Shown piece by piece: positions 34,641-42,859 of a stretch of 64,000 bases of DNA. This stretch comes from Mesorhizobium hawassense. GTDB lineage: Bacteria > Pseudomonadota > Alphaproteobacteria > Rhizobiales > Rhizobiaceae. The notes beneath the pieces are model-generated. The model saw only the letters and a program-made list of their open reading frames with translations, did not search any database and was not told the DNA's origin. Every line of letters starts with the position of its first letter. Within the stretch, counting starts at the first letter, position 1. The position numbers and the translations under genes are program-made. The DNA lies in assembly GCF_003289945.1 (NCBI RefSeq), contig NZ_QMBP01000024.1, positions 1-64,000 of the forward strand, in the 5' to 3' direction.

Positions 34641-35603
34641 GTGAAGAAACTTCTCATCTCGACGGCTTTGGCCGCGCTCATGACAACCGCGTTCGCCACT
34701 GTCTCGACCAGCGCCTTCGCCGCCAAGCTCGGCGTCTCGATCGTCGATTTCGACAACAATTTCCAAACGCTGCTGATGCATGGCATGCAGGACCGCGCCA
34801 AGGAGAAGGGCGCCGACATCCAGGTCGAGGACGCGCATAACGACGTCGCCAAGCAGCTCGACCAGGTCAAGAACTTCATCGCCTCCGGCGTCGACGCCAT
34901 CATCGTCACGCTGGTCGACACCAACGCCTCGAAGACGCTGAGCGAGGAGGCCGCCAAGGCCGGCATCCCGCTGGTCTTCGTCAACCTCGAGCCGTCGGAC
35001 ATGAAGAGCCTGCCGGACAAGCAGGTCTATGTCGGCTCCAACGAAACCGAGTCCGGCACGCTGGAAGCCTTCGAGGTCTGCAAGATGCTGCGCGCCAAGG
35101 GCAAGTCGGCCGGCGCCAGCGCCTACATCGTCATGGGCAGCCTGGTGCACCAGGCGGCGCTTCAGCGCACCAAGGATGTCGAGCAGATCTTTTCGACCGA
35201 CATGTGCAACTTCATCAAGATCACGGACAAGCAGTCGTCGGAATGGTCGCGCGACAACGCGCAGAACCTGATGACCAACTGGCTGACCGCAGGCCCGGCG
35301 CCGGACGCCGTCATCGCCAACAACGACGAATCCGCCATCGGCGCCATCCTGGCGCTCAAGGCCAACGGCGTCGACATGAAGAACGTCGTGGTCGGCGGCA
35401 TCGACGCCACGCAGGACGGCCTGCAGGCCATGAAGGCCGGCGAGCTTTCGGTGACGGTGTTCCAGAACGCCAAGGGTCAGGGTGGCGGCGGTGTGGATGC
35501 GGCGCTGGCGCTCGCCAAGGGCGAGAAAGTCGACCGTGTGGTCTACGTGCCGTTCGAGCTGGTGACGCCGGCCAACGCGGCGGAGTATTTGCATAAGAAT
35601 TGA
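34641..35603 (+). CDS. sugar ABC transporter substrate-binding protein
   Basis: 320 residues. A signal peptide (MKKLLISTALAALMTTAFAT, extended to SAFA) is followed by a type I periplasmic-binding fold of the ribose/inositol group (LGVSIVDFDNNFQTLLMHGM, AKQLDQVKNFIASGVDAIIV, VVVGGIDATQDGLQAM). It resembles rhizopine/inositol-binding proteins. AAGGGAGG precedes the start. The membrane and ATPase subunits do not follow; the next genes are repeats and a nuclease scrap, so the receptor is an orphan that must use permeases encoded elsewhere or act in sensing. Confidence 0.88.
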   Translation: MKKLLISTALAALMTTAFATVSTSAFAAKLGVSIVDFDNNFQTLLMHGMQDRAKEKGADIQVEDAHNDVAKQLDQVKNFIASGVDAIIVTLVDTNASKTLSEEAAKAGIPLVFVNLEPSDMKSLPDKQVYVGSNETESGTLEAFEVCKMLRAKGKSAGASAYIVMGSLVHQAALQRTKDVEQIFSTDMCNFIKITDKQSSEWSRDNAQNLMTNWLTAGPAPDAVIANNDESAIGAILALKANGVDMKNVVVGGIDATQDGLQAMKAGELSVTVFQNAKGQGGGGVDAALALAKGEKVDRVVYVPFELVTPANAAEYLHKN

Positions 35604-35650
35604 AGGCGGCGTCGGCGTTCTTCCCTTCTCCCCTTGTGGGCGCCGGCGCC

Positions 35651-35720
35651 GAAGCTGCCAATCTCCCCCACTAGTGGGGGAGATGTCCGGCAGGACAGAG
35701 GGGGGCGCTGTCCCGCCAGC
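35651..35720. repeat. REP-like element
   Basis: GAAGCTGCCAATCTCCCCC hairpin, then GATGTCCGGCAGGACAGAGG and CGCTGTCCCGCCAGCC. It touches the 3' end of the DUF559 gene scrap; an inverted copy lies on the other side of that gene at 36149-36200. Confidence 0.85.
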
Positions 35721-35723
35721 CTC

Positions 35724-36097
35724 TCAGGCCGGATCAGCCAATCCAGCGACGATGACAATGTGCTGGCAGACATTGTCGATGTCGCGGATCACATCGTCGT
35801 TCCAGAACCGCAAGACGGTCCAGCCATCCTTTTTCAGACGTCTCGTCCGCAGCGCGCCTCAGCCTCGGCAACACTGCCATCGCCATGCTGGGAACCGTCG
35901 ACCTCGACAAGAAGCCTTTTCTCCGGGCAAGCGAAGTCGACGATATCGCCCGCTATCGGAAACTGCCTACGGAAACCAAGTCCCATCAACCGGTGTGCAC
36001 GAAGCTCGTTCCAGAGCTTCAGTTCGGCATCAGTCATGACGCGACGCATCGATTTCGCATTGGCGCGCTGTCGCGGCGGTAGAGGCGTATGGGTCAT
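35724..36097 (-). pseudogene. DUF559 endonuclease-domain protein, frameshifted
   Basis: Reading leftwards: MTDAELKLWNELRAHRLMGL, FRRQFPIAGDIVDFACPEKR, LLVEVDGSQH, a typical DUF559 protein with a Vsr-like PD-(D/E)xK nuclease core (Asp in GDIVDF, Glu in VEVDG). The frame breaks after EAEAR near 35850; in the next frame it resumes as TRRLKKDGWTVLRFWNDDV and continues IDNVCQHIV to a stop at 35724-35726, which gives the usual family length. Either a one-base indel inactivated it or the sequence has an error. Two REP elements in inverted orientation bracket the gene closely, an arrangement that suggests the unit moves or spreads with them. Confidence 0.8.
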
Positions 36098-36148
36098 CGC
36101 TGGAGCCGTTGGAGCCTGAGGGGCCTTCGCCGAGGTTTTCTGCTCTAC

Positions 36149-36200
36149 GGCGCCCCCCTCTGTCCTGCCGGACATCTCCCCCACTAGGGGGGAGATCGGC
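36149..36200. repeat. REP-like element, inverted copy
   Basis: GCGCCCCCCTCTGTCCTGCC followed by the ATCTCCCCCACTAGGGGGGAGAT hairpin region. It is the inverted partner of 35651-35720 and lies about 50 bp upstream of the DUF559 start. Confidence 0.85.
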
Positions 36201-36248
36201 CATCGCGGCCGCTTTCGCCAATCGCCAAGGGGAGAAGGGGGTGCCTGC

Positions 36249-36548
36249 CTAAATCCCCTCGCCATCCACCAGCGGCACGTCCTCGCCTTCCCAAGGGCTG
36301 GGCATGGAGCCGCGTCCCGCGGTCGGCAACGGCATCCAGCACCTGAGCTCCGGCTCGGCGTATTCGACCACGCGCCCAGGCGAGGAGTCCGAGGCCCGCC
36401 AGCCTTCCTCGCCGAACTGGTCGGCGCGCGACCAGTAGGCCATGTCGACCTCGGCCGGTCCCTGCTCGGAAGAGCGCACCGTCACCAGGATGCGGCTGCC
36501 GTCCCGTGGCGCGCTCGCCATGTTGCGCCACTGTTCGGTCTCGTCCAT
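36249..36548 (-). CDS. hypothetical protein (99 aa)
   Basis: The ATG at 36548 follows AGGAGGAATTCGC. The product starts MDETEQWRNMASAPRDGSRI, then ILVTVRSSEQGPAEVDMAYW and a Pro/Trp-containing C-terminus. The WRxMxxAPRDGxxIL pattern is common in small alphaproteobacterial and phage-associated proteins of the DUF551-like type, whose function is unknown. It has no signal peptide or membrane segment. It is divergent from the VOC gene at 36696. Confidence 0.75.
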   Translation of the reverse strand: MDETEQWRNMASAPRDGSRILVTVRSSEQGPAEVDMAYWSRADQFGEEGWRASDSSPGRVVEYAEPELRCWMPLPTAGRGSMPSPWEGEDVPLVDGEGI

Positions 36549-36695
36549 GCGAATTCCTCCTGCTGAACCAATTCCAGAAAAACCGGCCATCGCAATAGTC
36601 GCCGCGCGCCGGGGAGGGGTCAACCCGAACTTGGGGCGCGACAGTCATTTCATTCACAGCTAATATGCTTCTCGACCGCAATCGGACAGACGACG

Positions 36696-37595
36696 ATGGA
36701 CGAAGGATTGCTGTCTCCCGTTACGCGTCTCGGCCCGGTCCATCTCAGGGTGACCGACGTGCCGGCGGCCTTGAATGTCTGGCGCGACACGTTAGGGCTT
36801 CAAGTGCTCGACGAGAACGCCGCCCTGGCGGAACTTGGCGCCGGCGGCCGGATGCTGATCGTGCTCCATGCCGGCGCCGAGGTGCCGCTGTCGCAAAAAT
36901 CGCGCGATCTCTTTCATGTCGCCATCCACGCAACCAGCCGCCGCGATCTCGCGCATGCGGCGGCCCGCCTCAAGGCATCGGGCTTGCGCTACAGCGCGCA
37001 GGACCATCTGGTTTCAGAATCGCTCTATGTCTCCGATCCGTCCGGCAACGGCATCGAGATCTGCTTCGACACGCCGCAGCGCTTGCTGCGCCGCGACGTG
37101 TCGCCCGGCGGCCGCGTGGCGCTGATCGCCACCGACGGCAGCGCGCATTCGGGGATCGAGCCGCTGGACGTCCCGGGGCTGCTGCGCGACCTCGGCAATT
37201 CCGGCCATGTCGAGCCGAAGCTGGCGCCGGACGCCTTCATCGGCCACATCCATCTGCGCGCCCGGGCGCCCGAGATGCTGATGAAATTCTATCTGGGCGT
37301 GCTCGGTTTCCGGCCGCATATCCAGTCCCGGACCTTCGGCATGTTCGACTGCGGCACCGAACGCCGCGCCCATATGGTGGCCTTCAACATCTGGGCGCGC
37401 GACGAGCTGCGCGAGCCGCCGCCGGGTGCGGCGGGCCTCGACCATTTCACCATCGAGCTCGCTTCGGAGGGGGAGCTTGCCGCCGTGGGGCGCAGGCTCG
37501 AAGCGGCCGACATACGAGCAAAGAGGGACGGCGGCGTGATTTCGACCGCCGATCCGGAAGGCAATCGCATGCGGCTCGTGGTCCAGGGAGATTGA
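36696..37595 (+). CDS. VOC family ring-cleavage dioxygenase-like protein
   Basis: 299 residues with two VOC modules in tandem. Module 1 has the first ligand His in LGPVHLRVTDVPAALNVWRD and continues to DPSGNGIEICFDTP. Module 2 has IGHIHLRARAPEMLMKFYLG, then GLDHFTIELAS and DPEGNRMRLVV. This is the layout of CatE/2,3-dihydroxybiphenyl-type extradiol enzymes. The last Glu ligand of module 2 reads Arg (NRMRLVV), so catalysis needs checking. Substrate is unknown. It is followed 40 bp later by the sulfotransferase-like gene. Confidence 0.85.
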   Translation: MDEGLLSPVTRLGPVHLRVTDVPAALNVWRDTLGLQVLDENAALAELGAGGRMLIVLHAGAEVPLSQKSRDLFHVAIHATSRRDLAHAAARLKASGLRYSAQDHLVSESLYVSDPSGNGIEICFDTPQRLLRRDVSPGGRVALIATDGSAHSGIEPLDVPGLLRDLGNSGHVEPKLAPDAFIGHIHLRARAPEMLMKFYLGVLGFRPHIQSRTFGMFDCGTERRAHMVAFNIWARDELREPPPGAAGLDHFTIELASEGELAAVGRRLEAADIRAKRDGGVISTADPEGNRMRLVVQGD

Positions 37596-37635
37596 CCGGG
37601 CACGCTTGAAGACGGGCAGACATGGAGGAGGGGAA

Positions 37636-38238
37636 ATGTCGCTGATGGTGATTGGAACCGGCTTCGGCCGGACCGGCACGGATTCGATGCGCGAGGCGCT
37701 GACCATGCTCGGCTTCGGCCCTTGCCATCACATGTCCGAGGTGATGGCGCACGCCAAGCAGAAGCGGCTCTGGCGGGCGCTGGCCAAGGGCGAGGCGCCC
37801 GGCTGGGACCGGCTCTTCGCGGGGTACAAATCCTGCGTCGACTGGCCCTCGGCGCACTATTGGCGCGAGCTGATCGAAGTCTATCCGCAGGCCCGCGTCA
37901 TCCTCACCTGGCGCTCGCCCGAAAGCTGGTGGGAGAGTTTCGAAAAAACCATACTGCCTGCCATCGCCGGCAGCACGGATCAGGAGTCGCTCGGCATTTC
38001 GCTCGTCTCGAATCAGGTCTTCGGCGGCCGCCCGCAGGATCGCGCCCATGCGATCGCCGTCTATCGGGACAATGTCGAGGCGGTGCTGAACACGGTGCCG
38101 GCGGAGCGCCTGCTGGTCCACAAGCTCGGCGACGGTTGGGCACCGCTCTGCGCCCATCTCGGCGTTCCGGCGCCGGACGAGCCCTATCCAAGCCGCAACT
38201 CGACGCGGGAGTTCCGGACGGCGCTGTCGCTGCAGTGA
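37636..38238 (+). CDS. sulfotransferase family protein
   Basis: 200 residues. The N-terminal [20 protein letters not shown] is the PAPS-binding P-loop-like 5'-PSB motif of the family, and [15 protein letters not shown] is the 3'-phosphate-binding region. It belongs to the sulfotransferase_4 group (D-glucuronyl-like, DUF1679-adjacent) common in bacteria, where substrates are unknown; the GTG in place of a Lys is usual for the group and raises doubt about true sulfotransfer. The ATG at 37636 follows GGAGGAGGGGAA. It ends just before a heptamer repeat tract. Confidence 0.88.
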
Positions 38239-38242
38239 AGGC

Positions 38243-38359
<117 letters not shown>

Positions 38360-38372
38360 CTATTTCCTTCCG

Positions 38373-39158
38373 TCACACATGCACGTTGCCGACCGACAGC
38401 TCGCCATCATCGGCGCGGATGAGGAAGGCGGCGGCAAGCATCGCGAGGTAGCAGGCCACGACCCCGCACACCACGACGACGCCGGGGATAGGCCCCAGTG
38501 TCGCCACCCGGAACGTGTCGATGAGCGAGGCGCCGAAGCCGATGGGCGAGCCTTCGCGCTGCAGGCTCGGCGTGGTGATCTTCAGGATCCAGGCAAGCAG
38601 CAGGATCGTGTACATGAAGATGTAGTTGCGGCGCAGCCGGCGGATCAGCGCCGCGCGCTGAGAGATCAGGAAACGCGGCGAGCGCAGGCCCTCGCCGAGG
38701 ATGGCGAGCCAGTTTGAAGCGTAGTCCGGCTGCGGCGAAAAGATCTGCGCGAAATAATAGCGCTCGAACTGGCGCACGCGGGCGCGGTAGACGTCGAAGA
38801 AGCGGTAGCGCCGAGCCTCGATCCACAACAGGAGCGTAATCAAAAGCATGGCGAAGAGCAGCACGCCGTGATGCGCGGAGGGCGTCGACAGCGACACCGA
38901 CAGCATCGCCGCCACCACGGTGATCGCCCAGTTGCTGGTCCGGTCGAGCCGGTCGCGCCAGCCGGCCATGCGCGCGATCTCGGCGCGGTGGAAATGCGAC
39001 AGCGTGGTGGTGAATTCGGAGGAGGTGAGCTTCAGCGCGAACGCGTCGGAAGCTCGCGGCGGCGCCGCCTTCTCGTTTGATGTTGCCGGCGCGGTCGCCT
39101 CGATGAATTTCGGGGCACTGGCCGCGTCGGTGGATTTTGCGGCCTTCGTCTGGGACAT
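38373..39158 (-). CDS. DUF2270 family membrane protein
   Basis: 261 residues. A soluble acidic/Ala-rich N-terminus (about 70 residues) leads to FHRAEIARMAGWRDRLDRTS, then two helices (WAITVVAAMLSVSLSTPS, LLFAMLLITLLLWIEARRYR) and FFDVYRARVRQFERYYFA, a DUF2270 hallmark. Two further C-terminal helices follow. The function of the family is not known. ATG at 39158 has GGGAGG ten bases upstream. It is convergent with the sulfotransferase gene. Confidence 0.9.
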   Translation of the reverse strand: MSQTKAAKSTDAASAPKFIEATAPATSNEKAAPPRASDAFALKLTSSEFTTTLSHFHRAEIARMAGWRDRLDRTSNWAITVVAAMLSVSLSTPSAHHGVLLFAMLLITLLLWIEARRYRFFDVYRARVRQFERYYFAQIFSPQPDYASNWLAILGEGLRSPRFLISQRAALIRRLRRNYIFMYTILLLAWILKITTPSLQREGSPIGFGASLIDTFRVATLGPIPGVVVVCGVVACYLAMLAAAFLIRADDGELSVGNVHV

Positions 39159-39280
39159 GTGCCATGCGCCTCCCGCCGCCATGGCCGGCCGCGTCCCGAT
39201 CTCGAGAACAGGCCGGCCACACCCCATATAGCACAACGTGCGGCCGACCCAAAATGTTCCCGCCTTTTCAGGCGGATAAG

Positions 39281-39487
39281 TCAGGATGCAAGGGGCGGCC
39301 GGCCACCGTTCACGGGCCGCGGAAACGGCAGCACGTCGGCGATCGGCCGGGCATGCTGGGCTGCCGCCACCGCCTCGATCACGAGGTCGAGCGCCGCCAG
39401 TGCCGCGCGGCTCGTCTCATCGTCGCCACGCAGGTAATGGCACGCCCGGTCGAGGTGGAGGTGGGCGGCGGCATAGTCGCTTTTCAT
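39281..39487 (-). CDS. small hypothetical protein (68 aa)
   Basis: The ATG at 39487 follows AAGGAGAAGCTA. The helical protein (MKSDYAAAHLHLDRACHYLR, then AALAALDLVIEAVAAAQHAR) looks like a short TPR-like helical pair with a Pro-rich tail. No family name is known to me. It is divergent from the antiporter gene, 167 bp away. Confidence 0.65.
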   Translation of the reverse strand: MKSDYAAAHLHLDRACHYLRGDDETSRAALAALDLVIEAVAAAQHARPIADVLPFPRPVNGGRPPLAS

Positions 39488-39653
39488 TAGCTTCTCCTTA
39501 TTGCCCCGCCTCGCGGCCAACATCGTCGAGTCGCTTTACCGGGGAGAAAAGATCGGCGGTTGCATTTGATTAGAATTGTAGGGAGGTGCCAGTTCCACCA
39601 GCCGTGCAACCGATCCTCTCGCCAAACCGTTGTGGCGGTGCGAGGATTGAGGG

Positions 39654-41954
39654 GTGCAGACATTGTCCAACATGCTCGAGCGGCGACGGTCGCTGTCGAT
39701 CCGGGTCGCGCTTGCCGCTGTCTCACTTCTGCTCATGCCCGCCGTCGCCTTCGCCGCCGAGAAGGCCGGCATGTCCTCGGAGGGCATCTTCCTTGCCGAA
39801 CTGATCCTGCTCCTGGTCGTTGGCCGCGGCATCGGCGAGTTGTTGGAAATCCTCGGACAGCCGGCGGTGATGGGTCAGCTGATCGGCGGCATCCTGCTCG
39901 GGCCGTCGCTGCTCGGCTGGGTCTGGCCGGCCGCCGAGCGGCTGGTTTTCGCGGGCGACGCCACGCAGAAATCGATGATCAACGCCATCGCGCAGCTCGG
40001 CGTGCTGATGCTGCTTCTGCTCACCGGCATGGAGACGGATCTGCGGCTCGTGCGCCGCGTCGGCAGCGCCTGTTTTTCGATCTCGGCCGCCGGCGTGGCG
40101 GTGCCCTTCGTACTTGGCTTCACCGCCGCGCAGTTCATGCCCGATACGCTGCTTGCCGCCGGCAGCGAGCGCATCGTCGCCGGGCTGTTCCTCGGCACCG
40201 CGCTCTCCATCTCCTCGGTCAAGATCGTCGCCATGGTGGTGCGCGACATGAACTTCATGCGCCGCGACCTCGGCCAGGTCATCGTCTCCTCGGCCATCAT
40301 CGAGGACACGATCGGCTGGGTCATCATCGCCATCACCATCGGCATCGCCACCAAGGGCCGCATCGAGATCGGCAGCCTCGCCTTCACCGTCCTCGGCGTC
40401 GCCGCCTTCATGGCGTTTTCCTTCACGCTCGGACGCCGCGTCGTCTTCGACGCCATCCGCTGGACCAACGACACCTTCCGCTCCGAATATGCGGTGGTGA
40501 CCGTCATTCTCGCCATCATGGGCGTGATGGCCTTGATCACCGACCTGATCGGCGTCCACACCGTGCTCGGCGCCTTCGTCGCCGGCATATTGGTGGGTGA
40601 ATCGCCGATCCTGTCGCGCCATATCGAGGGGCAGTTGCGCGGCATCATCACCGCGTTGTTCATGCCGGTGTTCTTTGGCGTCGCCGGCCTGTCCGCCGAT
40701 CTCACCGTGCTTCTCGACCCGCAGCTTGCGCTGCTCACCGTGGCGCTGGTGGTGATTGCCTCGATCGGCAAGTTCGGCGGCGCCTTCATCGGCGCCGAGG
40801 TCGCAGGCATGAGCCGCGCCGAAGGCATCGCGGTCGGCTGCGGCATGAACGCGCGCGGCTCGACCGAAGTGATCGTCGCCTCGATCGGCCTGTCGATGGG
40901 CGTGCTGTCACACAATCTTTTCACCATGATCCTCACCATGGCCGTCATCACCACGCTTGTCATGCCGCCGACATTGCGCTGGGCGCTGCGCCGCCTGCCG
41001 ATCGGCGACAACGAGAAGAAGCGCCTGGAGCGCGAGGAGATCGACCAGCGCGGCTTCGTCGCCAATCTGGAGCGGCTTCTGGTCGTCGTCGACGAGGGCG
41101 TCGTCGGCCGCCTGGCCGCCTATCTCGCCGGCGTCATCGGCGCCGGCAAGCCGACGACGGTGCTGCATTCCAGCGGCGAGATCGATGCCGAACCGACCGA
41201 GGGGCTGCATCTGGACGAGATCGAGAAGGGTGCGGAGGAAAGCCGCGAGGCGGCCAAGAAATCCGATGAGACGCCAGTGCGCGAAACGCCCGTCACCCGC
41301 CGCCAGCATGAGCGGCTCTCGGCCGAGGCGGTCGCGAAGGAAGCGCGCAAGGGCTACGGCATGCTGCTCGTCGGCCTCGGCCGCGCGGTCACCTCCAAGG
41401 GCGCCTTCTCGCATCGGCTGAACGAGGTCACCAGCGCCTTCGACGGGCCACTCTGTCTTGTGCTGAAGCCGGCGACAGCCGGTCGCCAGCTTCCGCAGCT
41501 CGGTCCGGATACAGGCAAGATCCTGGTGCCCGTCAACGGCACCGCGGTTGCCCGCCGCGGCGCCGAGTTGGCCCTGGCCATCGCGTCCGTCACAGGCGCA
41601 CCGGTGAAGATGCTCTATGTCGCGCGCGCCGGCCGCGAGGAGCCGCGCGACACCGTTTCGCATCGCCGCCGGGAGGCCGTGCTGAAGGACATCGTGGCGC
41701 TTGCCGACCGCTACGGCGTCGAGATCGAGACCGCCATCCGCTCGCGGGCCGCCGCCGCCGATGCCATTGCCCGCCAGGCCGGGCGGAACGCTGCTCTGAT
41801 CGTCATGGGCGTGGCCCGGCGCCAGGGCGAGGAACTGATCTTCGGCGAGACGACGACGGCCGTCCTGCGGCGCAGCCCATGCCCGGTGGTGCTGATCTCC
41901 GACGAGCGGGTAAGGCGGGGCGAAAGCGACCGCGAAGCGGTGCGTACGGGGTGA
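39654..41954 (+). CDS. CPA2-family cation:proton antiporter with C-terminal USP domain
   Basis: 766 residues. A signal-like N-terminus (LSIRVALAAVSLLLMPAVAF) and 12 or so membrane helices form a KefB/NapA-type exchanger domain: LGQPAVMGQLIGGILLGPSL, TALSISSVKIVAMVV, IIEDTIGWVIIAI and GVHTVLGAFVAGILVGES. A C-terminal cytoplasmic region (about 560-766) contains a universal stress protein domain (KILVPVNGTAVARRGAELAL, ALIVMGVARRQGEELIFGET, TTAVLRRSPCPVVLISD). The complex probably exchanges K+ or Na+ for H+, gated by a nucleotide bound to the USP part. The GTG at 39654 has GAGG upstream; ATG at 39672 is the alternative. Confidence 0.9.
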   Translation: MQTLSNMLERRRSLSIRVALAAVSLLLMPAVAFAAEKAGMSSEGIFLAELILLLVVGRGIGELLEILGQPAVMGQLIGGILLGPSLLGWVWPAAERLVFAGDATQKSMINAIAQLGVLMLLLLTGMETDLRLVRRVGSACFSISAAGVAVPFVLGFTAAQFMPDTLLAAGSERIVAGLFLGTALSISSVKIVAMVVRDMNFMRRDLGQVIVSSAIIEDTIGWVIIAITIGIATKGRIEIGSLAFTVLGVAAFMAFSFTLGRRVVFDAIRWTNDTFRSEYAVVTVILAIMGVMALITDLIGVHTVLGAFVAGILVGESPILSRHIEGQLRGIITALFMPVFFGVAGLSADLTVLLDPQLALLTVALVVIASIGKFGGAFIGAEVAGMSRAEGIAVGCGMNARGSTEVIVASIGLSMGVLSHNLFTMILTMAVITTLVMPPTLRWALRRLPIGDNEKKRLEREEIDQRGFVANLERLLVVVDEGVVGRLAAYLAGVIGAGKPTTVLHSSGEIDAEPTEGLHLDEIEKGAEESREAAKKSDETPVRETPVTRRQHERLSAEAVAKEARKGYGMLLVGLGRAVTSKGAFSHRLNEVTSAFDGPLCLVLKPATAGRQLPQLGPDTGKILVPVNGTAVARRGAELALAIASVTGAPVKMLYVARAGREEPRDTVSHRRREAVLKDIVALADRYGVEIETAIRSRAAAADAIARQAGRNAALIVMGVARRQGEELIFGETTTAVLRRSPCPVVLISDERVRRGESDREAVRTG

Positions 41955-41964
41955 GGGGAGGCGC

Positions 41965-42038
41965 AGGGTTTCAGCCGCAACCGCCAGATCGGCAAGCATC
42001 GCTGGGTGGTGGATCGGGTGATCGCGTCGAGCGACTAG
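41965..42038 (+). mobile_element. fossil of an IS5-type transposase
   Basis: The plus-strand frame reads FSRNRQIGKHRWVVDRVIAS and then stops. The HRWVV(E/D)R(T/V)(L/I)A block is the conserved C-terminal signature around the catalytic Glu of IS5-group transposases. Only about 22 codons remain, with no terminal repeats recognised. It lies between the convergent antiporter and ankyrin genes. Confidence 0.6.
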
Positions 42039-42063
42039 CGACTGCGGGGGCCGAGGTCGGCCG

Positions 42064-42699
42064 CTACTTGCCTTCAAAGAAGCTGTGGATCGCCAGGTCC
42101 AGCTTCTCGATGAGTTCGGCGTTGCCGGCGCTGCCGGCCCAGATCAGCGCATTGAGCCGCATGTCCTTGTTGAGGAAATTCACCTTGCGGGACGCCAGGA
42201 GATAATCCGCGACCTCGTGGTGCCGTCCCTTGATCGCCTCGATCAGCGCGCTGTTGCGTCCTGTCTTGTCGGCCAGGTTGACGTCCGCGCCATTGTCGAC
42301 GAGCAGCTTGACGATATCCAGATGCCCGTTCCTCGCCGCCTCGATCAGGGCCGTCCTGCCATAATAATCGGCGCGGGCATCGATATCGATCTCGGGGTGT
42401 CTCGCCAATGCCTGGATGCATTCGTAGTGACCCTTGGCCGCGGCCAGGCTCAAGGGCGTGCTCTTCCATTTGTTCCTGGAATTGACGTCGATCGCCGGCT
42501 GCGCGATCAAGGCTTCCAACACCGCCATGCGGGCATTGTGGGCGGCCAGATGCAGCGCCGACCAGCCGCCTTCGTCGGTCTGGTTGATGTCCGCCCCCGC
42601 CGCGAGTTCGGCGCGCACCGCCTTCGCGTCGCCTTTCTCCGCCGCAACCAGCAGGTCGGACCAGCCTTTGGCGTCGTCGGCTTCCAGGCCTGCGGCCAC
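42064..42699 (-). CDS. ankyrin repeat protein
   Basis: 211 residues of ankyrin repeats, four to five units: DEGGWSALHLAAHNARMAVL, KWKSTPLSLAAAKGHYECIQ, YYGRTALIEAARNGHLDIVK, KTGRNSALIEAIKGRHHEVA, and a capping unit. Such repeats bind proteins, and the partner is unknown. No signal peptide is present at the chosen GTG (42699, behind GGAGGG); an upstream ATG in another frame is not usable. It is transcribed alone. Confidence 0.88.
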   Translation of the reverse strand: MAAGLEADDAKGWSDLLVAAEKGDAKAVRAELAAGADINQTDEGGWSALHLAAHNARMAVLEALIAQPAIDVNSRNKWKSTPLSLAAAKGHYECIQALARHPEIDIDARADYYGRTALIEAARNGHLDIVKLLVDNGADVNLADKTGRNSALIEAIKGRHHEVADYLLASRKVNFLNKDMRLNALIWAGSAGNAELIEKLDLAIHSFFEGK

Positions 42700-42859
42700 T
42701 GCGATGCCCTCCGGACCAAGGATCGCGCCGGCATGGAGCCGGCAATTCAGATGCAGCGTCTCGGCTCAGAGTTTCACACTCGCCACCGTCCCGCAAATGG
42801 ATTTCGCGCGACGGGCCGGCGGTCCCGCAGGCCTGGGACCGCCGGAATGTCGTCAGCGC

